41,506 nt of DNA, taken from positions 1-41,506 of the forward strand of contig JAAYLK010000036.1 in the NCBI GenBank assembly GCA_012521895.1. The letters run 5' to 3'. Below, in pieces: positions 1 to 9,126 of the stretch. Every line of letters begins with the position of its first letter. The stretch's first letter is position 1. The translations under genes were made by a program, and so were the position numbers. Below the pieces are notes generated by a model. It saw only the letters and a program-made list of their open reading frames with translations, was not told where the DNA came from and ran no database searches. Source of the DNA: Clostridiales bacterium (GTDB lineage Bacteria > Bacillota > Clostridia > Christensenellales > Aristaeellaceae).

Positions 1-126
1 ACGGGGGACGAGCGGAACGGCTGTAAACAATTCTGACATGAATGTTCATTGATTATTGAAGTTTTCACAAAGAAAAGCAAGAAAACTATCTCGCGTTTAG
101 GAGGCAGTTTCTCACATAGACTATGA

Positions 127-567
127 TTATTTATCTCGCCCCCTCACCGGCGCATAATAATCCATCTGGCTGTACCCCAACAGCTCCCGCGCCTGCGGCG
201 GGGTGATGATGTTGCCCAGCTGTTGCCGTCCGGGGTCGCGCTCCATGCCGTGCTTTGCCAAAAATTCATCCACGGCGGCGTTCAGGGCGTCCATGTCCGT
301 CTGCTGGTCAATCCCGGTGACCACGGCATACAGCCCGCCTGGGAAATCCACCGCCTCAAAGCCTTCAGGCGCTTTTTGCCCTTCGTATAAGCGGTACAGC
401 CAGCAAAAGCCGGTCTCATTCCAATACAGGTAGTCCCGGGGGAAGGCTTCACGAGGCTGGGTGGAAAACCAGGCGTCAAACTTCTCCAGTACGCCTTCTC
501 CCCAGTTGGCGGTACCGGAAGACACCATCCGGCAGGCGGGAATCTCATACATGCGCACCATTTCCAT
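127..567 (-). CDS. GyrI-like small-molecule-binding domain protein
   Basis: This 146-residue protein resembles the free-standing GyrI/AraC effector-binding (SOUL-like) domain, seen in the order YEIPACRMVSSG near the N-terminus, an aromatic-rich middle (FPRDYLYWNETGFCW) and a FPGGLYAVV strand. It has no DNA-binding helix-turn-helix, so it probably binds a small ligand or drug in the cytoplasm on its own. The ATG is set by an AGGAGG eight bases upstream on the minus strand. No operon partner is visible in the window; the next gene is divergent. Family assignment is by pattern only, and the ligand is unknown. Confidence 0.7.
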   Translation of the reverse strand: MEMVRMYEIPACRMVSSGTANWGEGVLEKFDAWFSTQPREAFPRDYLYWNETGFCWLYRLYEGQKAPEGFEAVDFPGGLYAVVTGIDQQTDMDALNAAVDEFLAKHGMERDPGRQQLGNIITPPQARELLGYSQMDYYAPVRGRDK

Positions 568-586
568 GGATTGATCCTCCTAAGTT

Positions 587-596
587 CCGATATCGG
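587..596. promoter_or_regulatory. 10-bp palindrome upstream of the GyrI-like gene
   Basis: CCGATATCGG is a perfect 10-bp palindrome just upstream of the ribosome binding site of the minus-strand GyrI-like gene, in its 5' leader. It could be an operator, but a palindrome this short can arise by chance and no second copy was seen. Confidence 0.25.
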
Positions 597-735
597 TGTA
601 TCAAATCTCGTATCTCATATAATTCTGCCCACAGTGTAGCCTAATAAGCGGCTTTGTTTCAATCTGAAGTTTTCGGGAACCATTTCATTGTCCCCTCCGT
701 CTAAACAGGCAGAAAGGGAAAAGGAGGTTCACCCC

Positions 736-2571
736 ATGAAAACCGGCACCCCCATGTACAAAGTTTTTACCGTTTTGCTGGCCCTGTGCCTGCTGCTGAT
801 CAATGTGACTGCGTTTGCCGGGGTTTTCGCCCCAGCCTTCGAGCGCGAGCTGAACCTGGGAGACACGGGCGAGGACGTGCTGGCGCTGGAGACGCGCCTG
901 AAGGAGCTGGGCTACTTCAACGAGGAACCCGACACAACCTTTGACGCCCAGACCCAATACACTCTCAAGGCCTTCCAGATGAACAACATGCTGTTCATCA
1001 CAGGCGTGATGGATGAAGCCACCCACAAGGCGCTGTACAGCGAGGGGGCCAGGGCCTATGCCGACCCCTTTGAGGTGCTGACAGACCGCACCCAGGTGTA
1101 CGCGGCGGAGGCCATGCCAGGCGCCATGACCCGTAGCTTGCAGCTGCCCATGCGCACGCCCTTTAACACCAATGAATACAAGGCTGTGCAGGACAACCGC
1201 TTCCTGTCTGTCGCCACCTCCCCGCTGTCCACCTTCGCGGCGGATGTGGACACCGCTTCCTACGCCCAGCTGCGGCGCCCGATCCTGGCCGGCCGGCACG
1301 TGCTGCCCGACAGCGTGCGGACGGAGGAAATGCTGAACTATTTCCTGTATGACTACAAACAGCCGGAAGGCGATGAGCCCCTTGGCGTCACCATGGAGCT
1401 GGCCCGGACCCCCTGGAACCAGGACACCTGGCTGCTGCTGATCGGCCTGCAGGCCAAGGAAATCCCGCAGACAGAACGCCCGCGCCAGAACCTGGTCTTC
1501 CTGCTGGATGTCTCCGGCTCCATGAATGAGCCGGACAAGCTGCCCCTGGTGAAGCGCTCCTTCCAGCTGCTGCTGGAGGAACTGCACCCGGAGGACACCG
1601 TGTCCATCGTCACCTACGCTTCCTACGACCAGGTGGTGCTGGACGGGGTGCGCGCGGGGGACAAGACCCTGATTCTGGACAAGGTGGACAGCCTGGAGGC
1701 GGGCGGCAGCACTGCCGGCGCCCAGGGCATCCTGACGGCTTATGACATCGCGAAGAAGCACTTTATTGAAGGCGGAAACAACCGCATCCTGCTGGCGACT
1801 GACGGCGACCTCAACGTGGGCATCAGCGATGAAGGCTCCCTGGGAAGGCTGGTGGAGGAGCAGAAGAAGGGCGGCGTCTTCCTAAGCGTTCTGGGCTTTG
1901 GCGATGGCAACTACAAGGACAACAAGCTGGAGGCCCTGGCCAACCGCGGGGACGGCAATTATGCCTACATCGACACCATCTATGAAGCCCGCCGTGCCCT
2001 GGTGACCGAGATTGGCGCCACCTTCTTCTTAGTGGCCAAGGATGTCAAGCTGCAGGTGGACTTCAACCCCGCCCACATCAAGGGCTACCGCCTCATCGGC
2101 TATGAAAACCGGCTGCTGGACGCCGAAGACTTTGCCGATGACACCAAGGACGGCGGCGAGATTGGCAGCGGCCACCGCATGACGGCGCTGTATGAACTGG
2201 TGCCCGTGGGCAGCGCGTTTGACTTTGGCGGTGTGGCTTCCAAGTACCAGACCCCCCAGGAAGGCGCCGCTGGGGAACTGCTCACCCTGTCCATCCGCGC
2301 CAAGGAGCCCGACGGCGATGTGAGCAAGCTGTACACCTACCCGCTCATGGACCAGCAGCCCGGGGAACTGACGGACAACCTGCGCCTGGCCGCCGCCATC
2401 ACCCAAACCGCCATGCTGCTGCGGGACAACGAATGGAAGGGCGAATCCACCTGGGAATCCACCCTGGCCCTGCTAAGGGACAGCAAGAGCATCACCGGTG
2501 ACGTCTTCAAGGAGGAGTTCCTCTACCTGGTCAGTTTGCTTGCGCGCCAGGCGGGGCTGGACGGGAAGTAA
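736..2571 (+). CDS. Secreted VWA-domain protein with peptidoglycan-binding domain (YfbK-like)
   Basis: The 611-residue product starts with a signal peptide (hydrophobic VLLALCLLLINVTAFA at about residues 11-27). A PG_binding_1 repeat follows (LGDTGEDVLALETRLKELGY onward). A central von Willebrand factor A domain has the MIDAS motif DVSGSM at 258-263, and its flanks are typical of the YfbK family (SVDTASYAQLRR-like strand, TEEMLNYF, GDLNVGISDE). The product is therefore likely exported and wall-associated, binding a metal-dependent partner. The start was placed at ATG 736 because AAGGAGG lies eight bases upstream; a TTG at 688 would push the signal peptide inward. A hairpin terminator follows the gene. 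The partner or substrate is not known for this family. Confidence 0.85.
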   Translation: MKTGTPMYKVFTVLLALCLLLINVTAFAGVFAPAFERELNLGDTGEDVLALETRLKELGYFNEEPDTTFDAQTQYTLKAFQMNNMLFITGVMDEATHKALYSEGARAYADPFEVLTDRTQVYAAEAMPGAMTRSLQLPMRTPFNTNEYKAVQDNRFLSVATSPLSTFAADVDTASYAQLRRPILAGRHVLPDSVRTEEMLNYFLYDYKQPEGDEPLGVTMELARTPWNQDTWLLLIGLQAKEIPQTERPRQNLVFLLDVSGSMNEPDKLPLVKRSFQLLLEELHPEDTVSIVTYASYDQVVLDGVRAGDKTLILDKVDSLEAGGSTAGAQGILTAYDIAKKHFIEGGNNRILLATDGDLNVGISDEGSLGRLVEEQKKGGVFLSVLGFGDGNYKDNKLEALANRGDGNYAYIDTIYEARRALVTEIGATFFLVAKDVKLQVDFNPAHIKGYRLIGYENRLLDAEDFADDTKDGGEIGSGHRMTALYELVPVGSAFDFGGVASKYQTPQEGAAGELLTLSIRAKEPDGDVSKLYTYPLMDQQPGELTDNLRLAAAITQTAMLLRDNEWKGESTWESTLALLRDSKSITGDVFKEEFLYLVSLLARQAGLDGK

Positions 2572-2597
2572 GGCAGCCGCAAACTTCTAATGCACGT

Positions 2598-2626
2598 GGG
2601 ATTGGCAGAACGCCAATCCCATTTTG
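2598..2626 (+). terminator. Rho-independent terminator after the VWA gene
   Basis: A perfect 9-bp stem (GGGATTGGC / GCCAATCCC, 2598-2606 and 2612-2620) with a 5-base loop is followed by ATTTTG. It lies 27 bases after the stop codon. Confidence 0.75.
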
Positions 2627-2639
2627 ATACAATCCGGTA

Positions 2640-2668
2640 ATGAAAACCGGGCCGGATTATGGTATGAT
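2640..2668 (+). promoter_or_regulatory. Putative extended -10 promoter of tkt
   Basis: TGGTATGAT at 2660-2668 is an extended -10 element (TGn plus TATGAT). A 4-of-6 match to the -35 box (ATGAAA, 2640-2645) lies 17 bases upstream. It sits between the preceding terminator and the tkt start. Confidence 0.55.
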
Positions 2669-2743
2669 AATCGGTAGCAAACCTTGTTCACGGCGCGGTC
2701 CGCGCGTTATGCCCTCAAGAATACATCACGAAGGAGAACCTGC

Positions 2744-4711
2744 ATGAACATCCAGCAAAAAACCATCAACACCCTGCGCGTCCTGTCCGCGGACATGGTG
2801 CAAAAAGCCAATTCCGGCCACCCAGGCGCGCCCATGGGCATGGCCGGCATGGCCTATGCCGTGTGGCTGAAAGCCATGCGCCACGACCCCAGCCAGCCGA
2901 ATTGGACCAACCGGGACCGCTTTGTGCTGTCCAACGGCCATGCCAGCGCCCTGCTGTATTCCCTGCTCCACATCGGCGGCTATGATCTGCCCATGGAGCA
3001 GATCAAGCAGTTCCGCCAGTGGCAGTCCAAGACCCCGGGCCACCCCGAGCACGGCCTGACCGCGGGTGTGGACACCTCCACCGGCCCCCTGGGCCAGGGC
3101 TTTGCCAACGCCGTGGGCTTTGCCATCGCGGAAACCATGCTGGCGGCCAAGTTCAACAAGCCGGGCTTCCCCCTGGTGGACCACAAGAGCTATGTCTTCG
3201 CGGGCGACGGCTGCATGATGGAGGGCATCACGTCCGAAGCCGCCTCCCTGGCGGGCACCCTGAAGCTGAACAAGCTGGTGGTGCTGTATGACGACAACCA
3301 GATCAGCATCGAGGGCGACACCGACCTGGCCTTCACCGAAAACGTGCCCGCGCGCTTTTTGGCCTATGGCTGGAACGTGGTGCACGTGAAGGACGCCAAC
3401 GACTATGCCCAGGTGGAAGAAGCCCTGCGGCAGATTGAGGGCAGTGACAAGCCCAACCTGATCGTCTGCCCCACAGTGATCGGTTTTGGCAGCGCCGCCA
3501 AGCAGGGCAAGGCCAGCGCTCACGGTGAACCCCTGGGCAAGGACAACCTGGTGGCGGTGAAGGAAGCCTTCGGCCTGACCGGGGATTTCCAGGTGGACCA
3601 GGACGTCTACGACCACGCCGCCCAGTGCCTCAAGCACGGTGTGGATGCCCGCAAGGCCTGGGATGAGATGTTCAAAAACTACGAAAAAGAATACCCCGAG
3701 CTGGCCAAGGAATGGCAGCAGTGGCATGGGGAGCTGGACCTGGCAGCGCTCAAGCAGGCCGAAGGCATCCTGACGCTTACTGAAAAGGCGGAGGCCACCC
3801 GCGCGAGCTCCGGCAACGCGCTGAACAAGCTGGCCAAGCTGGTGCCCAACCTGGTGGGCGGCTCGGCTGACCTGGCCCCCTCCAACAAGTCCTACATCAC
3901 CGGCGAAGGCGACTACAGCGCCAGTAACCGCTCCGGGCGCAACCTGCGTTTTGGCGTGCGCGAGCACGGCATGGCGGCCATCTGCAACGGCATCGCCCTG
4001 CACGGCGGCCTGCGCGTGTACTGCGCCACCTTCTTTGTCTTCACCGACTACATGAAGGCGGCCATGCGCTTGGCCGCCATCATGGAGCTGCCTGTCACCT
4101 ACATCTTAACCCATGACTCCATCGGCGTGGGCGAGGACGGCGCCACCCACCAGCCCATTGAGCACCTGGCCGCCCTGCGCGCCACGCCCGGCATGCGGGT
4201 CATCCGCCCCTGTGACGCCCAGGAGGCCATGGACGCCTGGCTGCTGGCACTGACCCACAAGGGCCCCACCAGCCTGGTGCTGACCCGCCAGAACCTCAAG
4301 CAGTACGCCGCCACCCAGGGCCAGGTGGACAAGGGCGGCTATGTGCTGTCTGCTGCCAACAAAGCCCAGCCTGACCTGATTTTGATGGGCTCGGGCAGCG
4401 AGATGAGCCTGCTGACGGACGCCCAGGAGGTGCTGCGCGCGCAAGGCATCGAAGCCTCCGTCGTGTCCATGCCCAGCATGGAAATCTTCCTAAAGCAAAG
4501 CAAGGATTATCAGGAGCAGGTGCTGCCCATGGCCGTGCGCAAGCGCCTGGCGGTGGAGGCCGGCGCCAGCCAGCCCTGGTACCGCTTCACCGGGCTAGAC
4601 GGCAAGGTGCTGGGCATCGACCGCTTCGGCGCGTCGGCCCCGGCGGAAACCATCTTCATGGAGTACGGCTTCACCGTCGACAACGTGGTGAAACTGGCGC
4701 AGTCCCTGTAA
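2744..4711 (+). CDS. tkt: Transketolase
   Basis: This 655-residue thiamine-diphosphate enzyme transfers two-carbon ketol units between sugar phosphates in the non-oxidative pentose phosphate pathway. Visible hallmarks are NSGHPGAPMGM near residue 22, the ThDP/Mg site beginning GDGCMMEG and ending in the DDN pair, HGEPLG, the catalytic-Glu loop GVREHGMAA and DSIGVGEDGATHQPIEHL in the second half. Length fits full bacterial transketolase with all three domains. ATG 2744 is chosen because AAGGAG lies 7 bases upstream; earlier in-frame codons would add a non-homologous, arginine-rich lead. It is monocistronic, between a terminator upstream and another downstream. Confidence 0.96.
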   Translation: MNIQQKTINTLRVLSADMVQKANSGHPGAPMGMAGMAYAVWLKAMRHDPSQPNWTNRDRFVLSNGHASALLYSLLHIGGYDLPMEQIKQFRQWQSKTPGHPEHGLTAGVDTSTGPLGQGFANAVGFAIAETMLAAKFNKPGFPLVDHKSYVFAGDGCMMEGITSEAASLAGTLKLNKLVVLYDDNQISIEGDTDLAFTENVPARFLAYGWNVVHVKDANDYAQVEEALRQIEGSDKPNLIVCPTVIGFGSAAKQGKASAHGEPLGKDNLVAVKEAFGLTGDFQVDQDVYDHAAQCLKHGVDARKAWDEMFKNYEKEYPELAKEWQQWHGELDLAALKQAEGILTLTEKAEATRASSGNALNKLAKLVPNLVGGSADLAPSNKSYITGEGDYSASNRSGRNLRFGVREHGMAAICNGIALHGGLRVYCATFFVFTDYMKAAMRLAAIMELPVTYILTHDSIGVGEDGATHQPIEHLAALRATPGMRVIRPCDAQEAMDAWLLALTHKGPTSLVLTRQNLKQYAATQGQVDKGGYVLSAANKAQPDLILMGSGSEMSLLTDAQEVLRAQGIEASVVSMPSMEIFLKQSKDYQEQVLPMAVRKRLAVEAGASQPWYRFTGLDGKVLGIDRFGASAPAETIFMEYGFTVDNVVKLAQSL

Positions 4712-4730
4712 TTTCAACGATTCCTTCATA

Positions 4731-4760
4731 CCGCCGCCCTTTCATGTGGGCGGCGGTTTT
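4731..4760 (+). terminator. Rho-independent terminator after tkt
   Basis: A 9-bp GC-only stem (CCGCCGCCC / GGGCGGCGG, 4731-4739 and 4748-4756) with an 8-base loop is followed by TTTT. Confidence 0.85.
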
Positions 4761-4770
4761 GTAGTATAAT
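4741..4770 (+). promoter_or_regulatory. Putative sbcDC promoter abutting the tkt terminator
   Basis: TATAAT at 4765-4770 is a perfect -10 box, 35 bases before sbcD. The best -35 candidate (TTCATG, 4741-4746) is weak and falls inside the loop of the tkt terminator, so the promoter and terminator would physically overlap. Confidence 0.4.
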
Positions 4771-4805
4771 GAACTTATGAGAACAATGATTGAGGGCAGC
4801 CGCTG

Positions 4806-5939
4806 ATGAAGTTTTTCCACCTGGCCGACTTGCACCTGGGCAAGCTGGTGCACGACTTTCCCATGCTGGAGGAGCAAGCGGACGCCCTCCGGCAAATCCT
4901 GGTCTATGCCGATGCGGAACAGCCCGATGCCGTGCTGATTGCCGGGGATGTGTTTGACCGCAGCGTGCCCGCGGCTGACGCGCTGAAACTGTTTGATGAC
5001 TTCGTCGTGGCGCTGATACGGAAAAACATCCCCGTGTACATGATTTCCGGCAACCATGACTCCGCCCAGCGCAACGCCCACCTGAGCACCCTGCTGGCCG
5101 CTTCCCGGGTGCACATCGCCCCGGCGTATGAAGGCAGTTTGCAGGTGCACCACCTGCAGGATGACTATGGCCCGGTTGACCTGGTGATGCTGCCCTTCCT
5201 GCGCCCCAACATGGTGCGGCCGCACTTCCCGGGGGAGGAGATTCCCACCTGGACAAAGGCGGTGCAGGCCGCCCTGTCCGGCGTCAACCTGGCGCCCAAT
5301 CACCGCGCCATCCTGCTGGCCCACCAGTTTGTGACCGGCGGGCTAACTTCAGACTCTGAGGAATTTGCCATCGGCGGGGCGGACATTGTGGACAGCGCGC
5401 TGTTTGACCAGTTTGATTATGTGGCCCTGGGCCACCTCCACCAGGCGCAGCGCCTGACCCGCGACAGCCTGCGCTATGCCGGCTCGCCCCTGAAATACTC
5501 CTTTTCCGAAGCCCGGCACAAGAAGTCCATCACCTGCGTGGAGCTGTTTGAGAAAGGCCGGATGGACATCCGCCTGCTGGGCCTGACCCCCCTGCGGGAC
5601 TTGAAGGAGCTGCGCGGCACCTATGAGGAACTGATGAGCAAGCCCTTTTATGACACGCTGGACCGGGAGCACTACTTCAAAATCACCCTGACGGACGAGC
5701 AGGACCAGCCCGACGCCCTGTCCCGGCTGCGCCTGGTCTACCCCCGCCTGATGCGCTTGGAGTATGACAATTTGCGCACCCGCAGCGCCAGCGCCCTGAT
5801 GGACCTGGAAGCCCGGGAGGCATCCACGCCGCTTGATCTGTTCGCCCTGTTGTACAAGGAGCAAAACGGCGCGGAGCTAAGCCCGGAGCAGGGTGATTTT
5901 CTGCAAAACCTGATGAATGAACTGGAGGCGGACGCATGA
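4806..5939 (+). CDS. sbcD: Exonuclease SbcCD, nuclease subunit D
   Basis: The 377-residue protein is the Mre11-type metallophosphoesterase of the SbcCD complex, which cuts DNA hairpins and processes blocked DNA ends together with SbcC. All metal-ligand motifs are present in order: HLADLHLG (D8, H10), GDVFDR near 47, SGNHDS near 82, LLAHQF and GHLHQA. A C-terminal capping region follows. The stop codon overlaps the sbcC start as ATGA (5936-5939), which indicates translational coupling. The start has GAGGG upstream at usual spacing. Confidence 0.95.
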   Translation: MKFFHLADLHLGKLVHDFPMLEEQADALRQILVYADAEQPDAVLIAGDVFDRSVPAADALKLFDDFVVALIRKNIPVYMISGNHDSAQRNAHLSTLLAASRVHIAPAYEGSLQVHHLQDDYGPVDLVMLPFLRPNMVRPHFPGEEIPTWTKAVQAALSGVNLAPNHRAILLAHQFVTGGLTSDSEEFAIGGADIVDSALFDQFDYVALGHLHQAQRLTRDSLRYAGSPLKYSFSEARHKKSITCVELFEKGRMDIRLLGLTPLRDLKELRGTYEELMSKPFYDTLDREHYFKITLTDEQDQPDALSRLRLVYPRLMRLEYDNLRTRSASALMDLEAREASTPLDLFALLYKEQNGAELSPEQGDFLQNLMNELEADA

Positions 5940-8704
5940 GGCCTTTGACCATCACCCTGTCCGCCTTCGGCCCCTACGCCGGCCAGACCCAGGTGGACCT
6001 TGGGCAGCTGGGCGACAGCGGCCTCTTCCTCATCTCCGGGGACACGGGCGCCGGAAAAACCACCCTGTTTGATGCCATCACCTACGCTTTGTACGGCGAG
6101 CCCAGCGGGGAGACCCGCAAAAGCGGGATGCTGCGCAGCCTCTATGCCAAAGAGGACACCGAAACCTATGTGGAGATGGCCTTTGAATACGGCGGGCAGC
6201 GCTACTACATCCGCCGCAGCCCGGAGCAGCTGCGCCCCGCCAAACGCGGGGAGGGGCTGGTCAGCCGCCCCGCGGACGCCGAATTGCACCTGCCCACAGG
6301 CCAGGTGGTCAGCGGCCTGCGCAACACCAACCAGGCCGTCATCGACCTGCTGCGCATCGACCGCGGCCAGTTCACCCGGGTGGCCATGATTGCCCAGGGC
6401 GATTTCCTGAAGCTGCTGGTGGCCAGCACCGAGGAGCGCAAAATCCTCTTCCGGCAGATTTTTGGCACCGACCTGTATTTCAACCTGCAGGAAGCCCTCA
6501 AACGCCGTGCCCAGGACCTGGGCACCCGCCACCAGGCGCTGTCCCTGCGCGTGCATCAATTCTGCCAAAGCATCCGCTTTTCAGAGGCCGACCCGCAATC
6601 CGCCCTGCTGGAGCAAGCCAGGCAGGCCGGCCTGCCCGCCCGGGAAGTCAGCGACCTGCTAAAACAGGTGATTGAAACAGACAAGGCGCTGTTTGACGCC
6701 CATGAAAAGGACATCGAAGCCCTGGACAAGAGCATCCTGGCGCTCAACCAGGCCATCACCAGCCAGCAGCAGCGGGAGGCCGTACAAGCATCCTTCGACC
6801 TTTCAAAGCAACAGCTGCAGCAGGCCTTGTCCCTCCTGCCCAAGCTGGAGGAACAAGCGGAGCAGGCAAAGCAAAACCAGCCAACGATGGAAGGCATCAC
6901 CGCCCGAATCGCCACCCTCAAGAGCAGCCTGCCCGCCTATGACCGGGTGGAGCAGCAGGAAAAGCTGCTGCGGGAAGCCGCCCTCAAGCAGGAGAAAACC
7001 CTGGAGGAGAAGGCCAGGCTGTTGCGGGAGCTTGAGAAGACACAGAAGGACCTTGAGGGGGAAAAGCTGGAGATGCAATCCTTGGCGGACGCAGCAGTGC
7101 TGGTCATGCAGGCTGAAACCAGGGGCAGGGAGGCGGCGCAAAAACGCGACCGCGCGCAAGCCCTGCTGGACTTGGTGGAGGAATACCACAAAGCCCGGCA
7201 AAAGCTGGAACAGGCGCAAACCCAATACCAGTCAGCGCGTGAAAAAACGCTGCAAGCGCAGGAGCGTGCCCAACAGCTGTCCAACGCCTTCCTGGATGCC
7301 CAGGCCGGCTTGCTGGCCAAAGCCTTGGAGGAGGGGCAGCCCTGCCCGGTCTGCGGGGCCCTGCACCACCCGCAAAAGGCGCAGCTTGCGCAGGATGCTC
7401 CCAGCCAGCAGGTGGTGGAGGCGGCCAAAAAGTGCGCGGATGAGGCCAATGCCGCGCAGGTGACCGCCAGCGGCGTGGCGTCGGGCCTTTTAAGCGAAAC
7501 CCAGTCCCGCAAGCGGGAAATCGAGAGCCAGGCGCAGGCGCTGCAGCTTGATGGCTTTTTGATTGATGACGCCGGGGAACAGCTCAAGGCCCTGGCGGAA
7601 GAACAGGCCGCCCTTCGCAAACAAGCCGTAGAGGACTATAAAGAAGCAAAAGCGAGGGAAGAGAAGAAGGCAAGGCTGGAGGCAGCCCTGCCGATGAAAA
7701 CCGCGGCTCTGGACGCCATGAGGGTAAAACACACCGGGATGCTGTCCGACTTGTCGGGCTTGTCCGAGCGCATCAGCAGCCTGAAAGACAGCATCGCCCA
7801 GATCCGCGAAGGCCTGGAATACCCCGGCAAAGCATCCATTGAGCATGAAATCACCGCCCTGCAAACCCGGCACAAGGCGCTTGCGGACGCGCTGGAAGCC
7901 AGCGCCAAGCAGCTGTCCAACCAACAGGCCGCCATCAAGGGCTTTGAGGAGCGGGTGAACACCCTGCAAGCCCAGCTCAACGGCCTCAAGGAGACCGACT
8001 TAAAGCAAACCCGGGACCAACTGGCCGCGCAAACGGCGCAAAAAACCGCCCTCAACCAGCAAACCCGCGAACTGTCCTCCCGCATGGACACCAACAGCGC
8101 GGCCCGTGACGGCATTGACGCAAACAGCGCGCAGATGGCCAGGATGGCCCGGGAATGGGCCTTTGTGAAAAACCTGTCCGACACCGCCAACGGAACGCTT
8201 TCCGGCAAGGAAAAAATCATGCTGGAGACCTTCGCCCAGGGCTTCTACTTTGACCGCTGCCTGCAAAAGGCCAACCTACGCCTGCTCATGATGTCCGGCC
8301 ACCAGTATGAACTGGAGCGCAAGCAGTCTGCCCTGGGGTACCGCAGCCAGACGGGGCTTGATTTGCAGGTGGTGGACCACTTCAACGGCAGCCGGCGGGA
8401 CGTGGCCAGCCTGTCCGGCGGTGAATCCTTTATGGCGGCGCTGTCCCTGGCGCTGGGGCTGTCGGACGAAATCCAGTCGGTCTCCGGCGGCATCCGCCTT
8501 GACACCATGTTTGTGGATGAGGGCTTTGGCTCCCTGGACCAGCAGGCGCTCTCCCAGTCCATCAAGGCGCTGTCCACGCTGGCGGAAAGCCGTGTGCTGG
8601 TGGGCATCATCTCCCACGTGGCGGAGCTGAAAGAGAAGATTGACAAGCAGGTGCTGGTCAAAAAGGACAAGGCGGGGGGCAGCCGGGTGGATGTCATCGT
8701 GTAA
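5936..8704 (+). CDS. sbcC: Exonuclease SbcCD, ATPase subunit C
   Basis: The 922-residue protein is the Rad50/SMC-like ATPase partner of SbcD. Walker A GDTGAGKT is at 35-42, the ABC signature LSGGE at 826-830 and the Walker B VDEGFGSLD around D861-E862. Between the two ATPase halves lie long Gln/Glu/Lys/Ala-rich coiled coils with the zinc-hook CPVC at C470-C473 near the middle, where two molecules join through zinc. The domain order and size are ordinary for the family. It is the second and last gene of the sbcDC operon, and a strong hairpin terminator lies about 70 bases downstream. Confidence 0.95.
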   Translation: MRPLTITLSAFGPYAGQTQVDLGQLGDSGLFLISGDTGAGKTTLFDAITYALYGEPSGETRKSGMLRSLYAKEDTETYVEMAFEYGGQRYYIRRSPEQLRPAKRGEGLVSRPADAELHLPTGQVVSGLRNTNQAVIDLLRIDRGQFTRVAMIAQGDFLKLLVASTEERKILFRQIFGTDLYFNLQEALKRRAQDLGTRHQALSLRVHQFCQSIRFSEADPQSALLEQARQAGLPAREVSDLLKQVIETDKALFDAHEKDIEALDKSILALNQAITSQQQREAVQASFDLSKQQLQQALSLLPKLEEQAEQAKQNQPTMEGITARIATLKSSLPAYDRVEQQEKLLREAALKQEKTLEEKARLLRELEKTQKDLEGEKLEMQSLADAAVLVMQAETRGREAAQKRDRAQALLDLVEEYHKARQKLEQAQTQYQSAREKTLQAQERAQQLSNAFLDAQAGLLAKALEEGQPCPVCGALHHPQKAQLAQDAPSQQVVEAAKKCADEANAAQVTASGVASGLLSETQSRKREIESQAQALQLDGFLIDDAGEQLKALAEEQAALRKQAVEDYKEAKAREEKKARLEAALPMKTAALDAMRVKHTGMLSDLSGLSERISSLKDSIAQIREGLEYPGKASIEHEITALQTRHKALADALEASAKQLSNQQAAIKGFEERVNTLQAQLNGLKETDLKQTRDQLAAQTAQKTALNQQTRELSSRMDTNSAARDGIDANSAQMARMAREWAFVKNLSDTANGTLSGKEKIMLETFAQGFYFDRCLQKANLRLLMMSGHQYELERKQSALGYRSQTGLDLQVVDHFNGSRRDVASLSGGESFMAALSLALGLSDEIQSVSGGIRLDTMFVDEGFGSLDQQALSQSIKALSTLAESRVLVGIISHVAELKEKIDKQVLVKKDKAGGSRVDVIV

Positions 8705-8774
8705 TGGATTGAATCATTTTTATTCAAGGAGCAACCACCTCCTTTTCCGGCAACCTCAATCATGAAACAAACTT

Positions 8775-8805
8775 CCCCGCGCGATAAGCAGCGCGGGGTT
8801 CTTCT
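8775..8805 (+). terminator. Rho-independent terminator after sbcC
   Basis: A perfect 8-bp stem (CCCCGCGC / GCGCGGGG, 8775-8782 and 8791-8798) with an 8-base loop is followed by TTCTTCT. Confidence 0.8.
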
Positions 8806-9126
8806 ACATAGACATGTCAGCAATGTTTATTTTTTGTATAAATCGGCCCCGAAGCGGTTGAAGAACCCATCTTTGGTCAAATTTATCAGGAAATTCCAGC
8901 AAAAACGTCGAATCTGTCCAATTTCAAACTCCATGTCGTGAATTGTTTAATGGCTCCGCCGCAAGGTACATTGCCATCGTTCCGGGGAGCCCGGCGCAAA
9001 GCGCAAAAACGCCGCTGCCAAGCCGGGACAGGTTCATACGCCGGCCTGCCCGGCGTGGCCGGGCTTTTGCTTCCCTGATTCCTGGTATTCATCCCGCGCG
9101 GCCAAGCCGCGCCAGAAAGGAGCCCC
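8806..9126. other. Intergenic stretch before the secreted-protein gene
   Basis: I see no credible gene here; the short open frames have no ribosome binding site or recognisable composition. The left part (8806-8960) is AT-rich compared with its surroundings. Near the right end, GCCCGGC (9048-9054) and GCCGGGC (9058-9064) form a tight hairpin followed by TTTTGC, a terminator-like or leader structure about 60 bases before the ATG at 9127. No convincing promoter was identified. Confidence 0.5.

Noticed and set aside
1-126. Gene or RNA at the left edge
   Set aside because: The stretch is AT-rich with an isolated TTAGGAGG, but no reading frame or RNA fold follows it that I can support.
2726-4003. 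Long minus-strand open frame across transketolase
   Set aside because: It is a shadow of the GC-rich real gene, with His/Gly/Val-rich low-complexity translation and no start signal.
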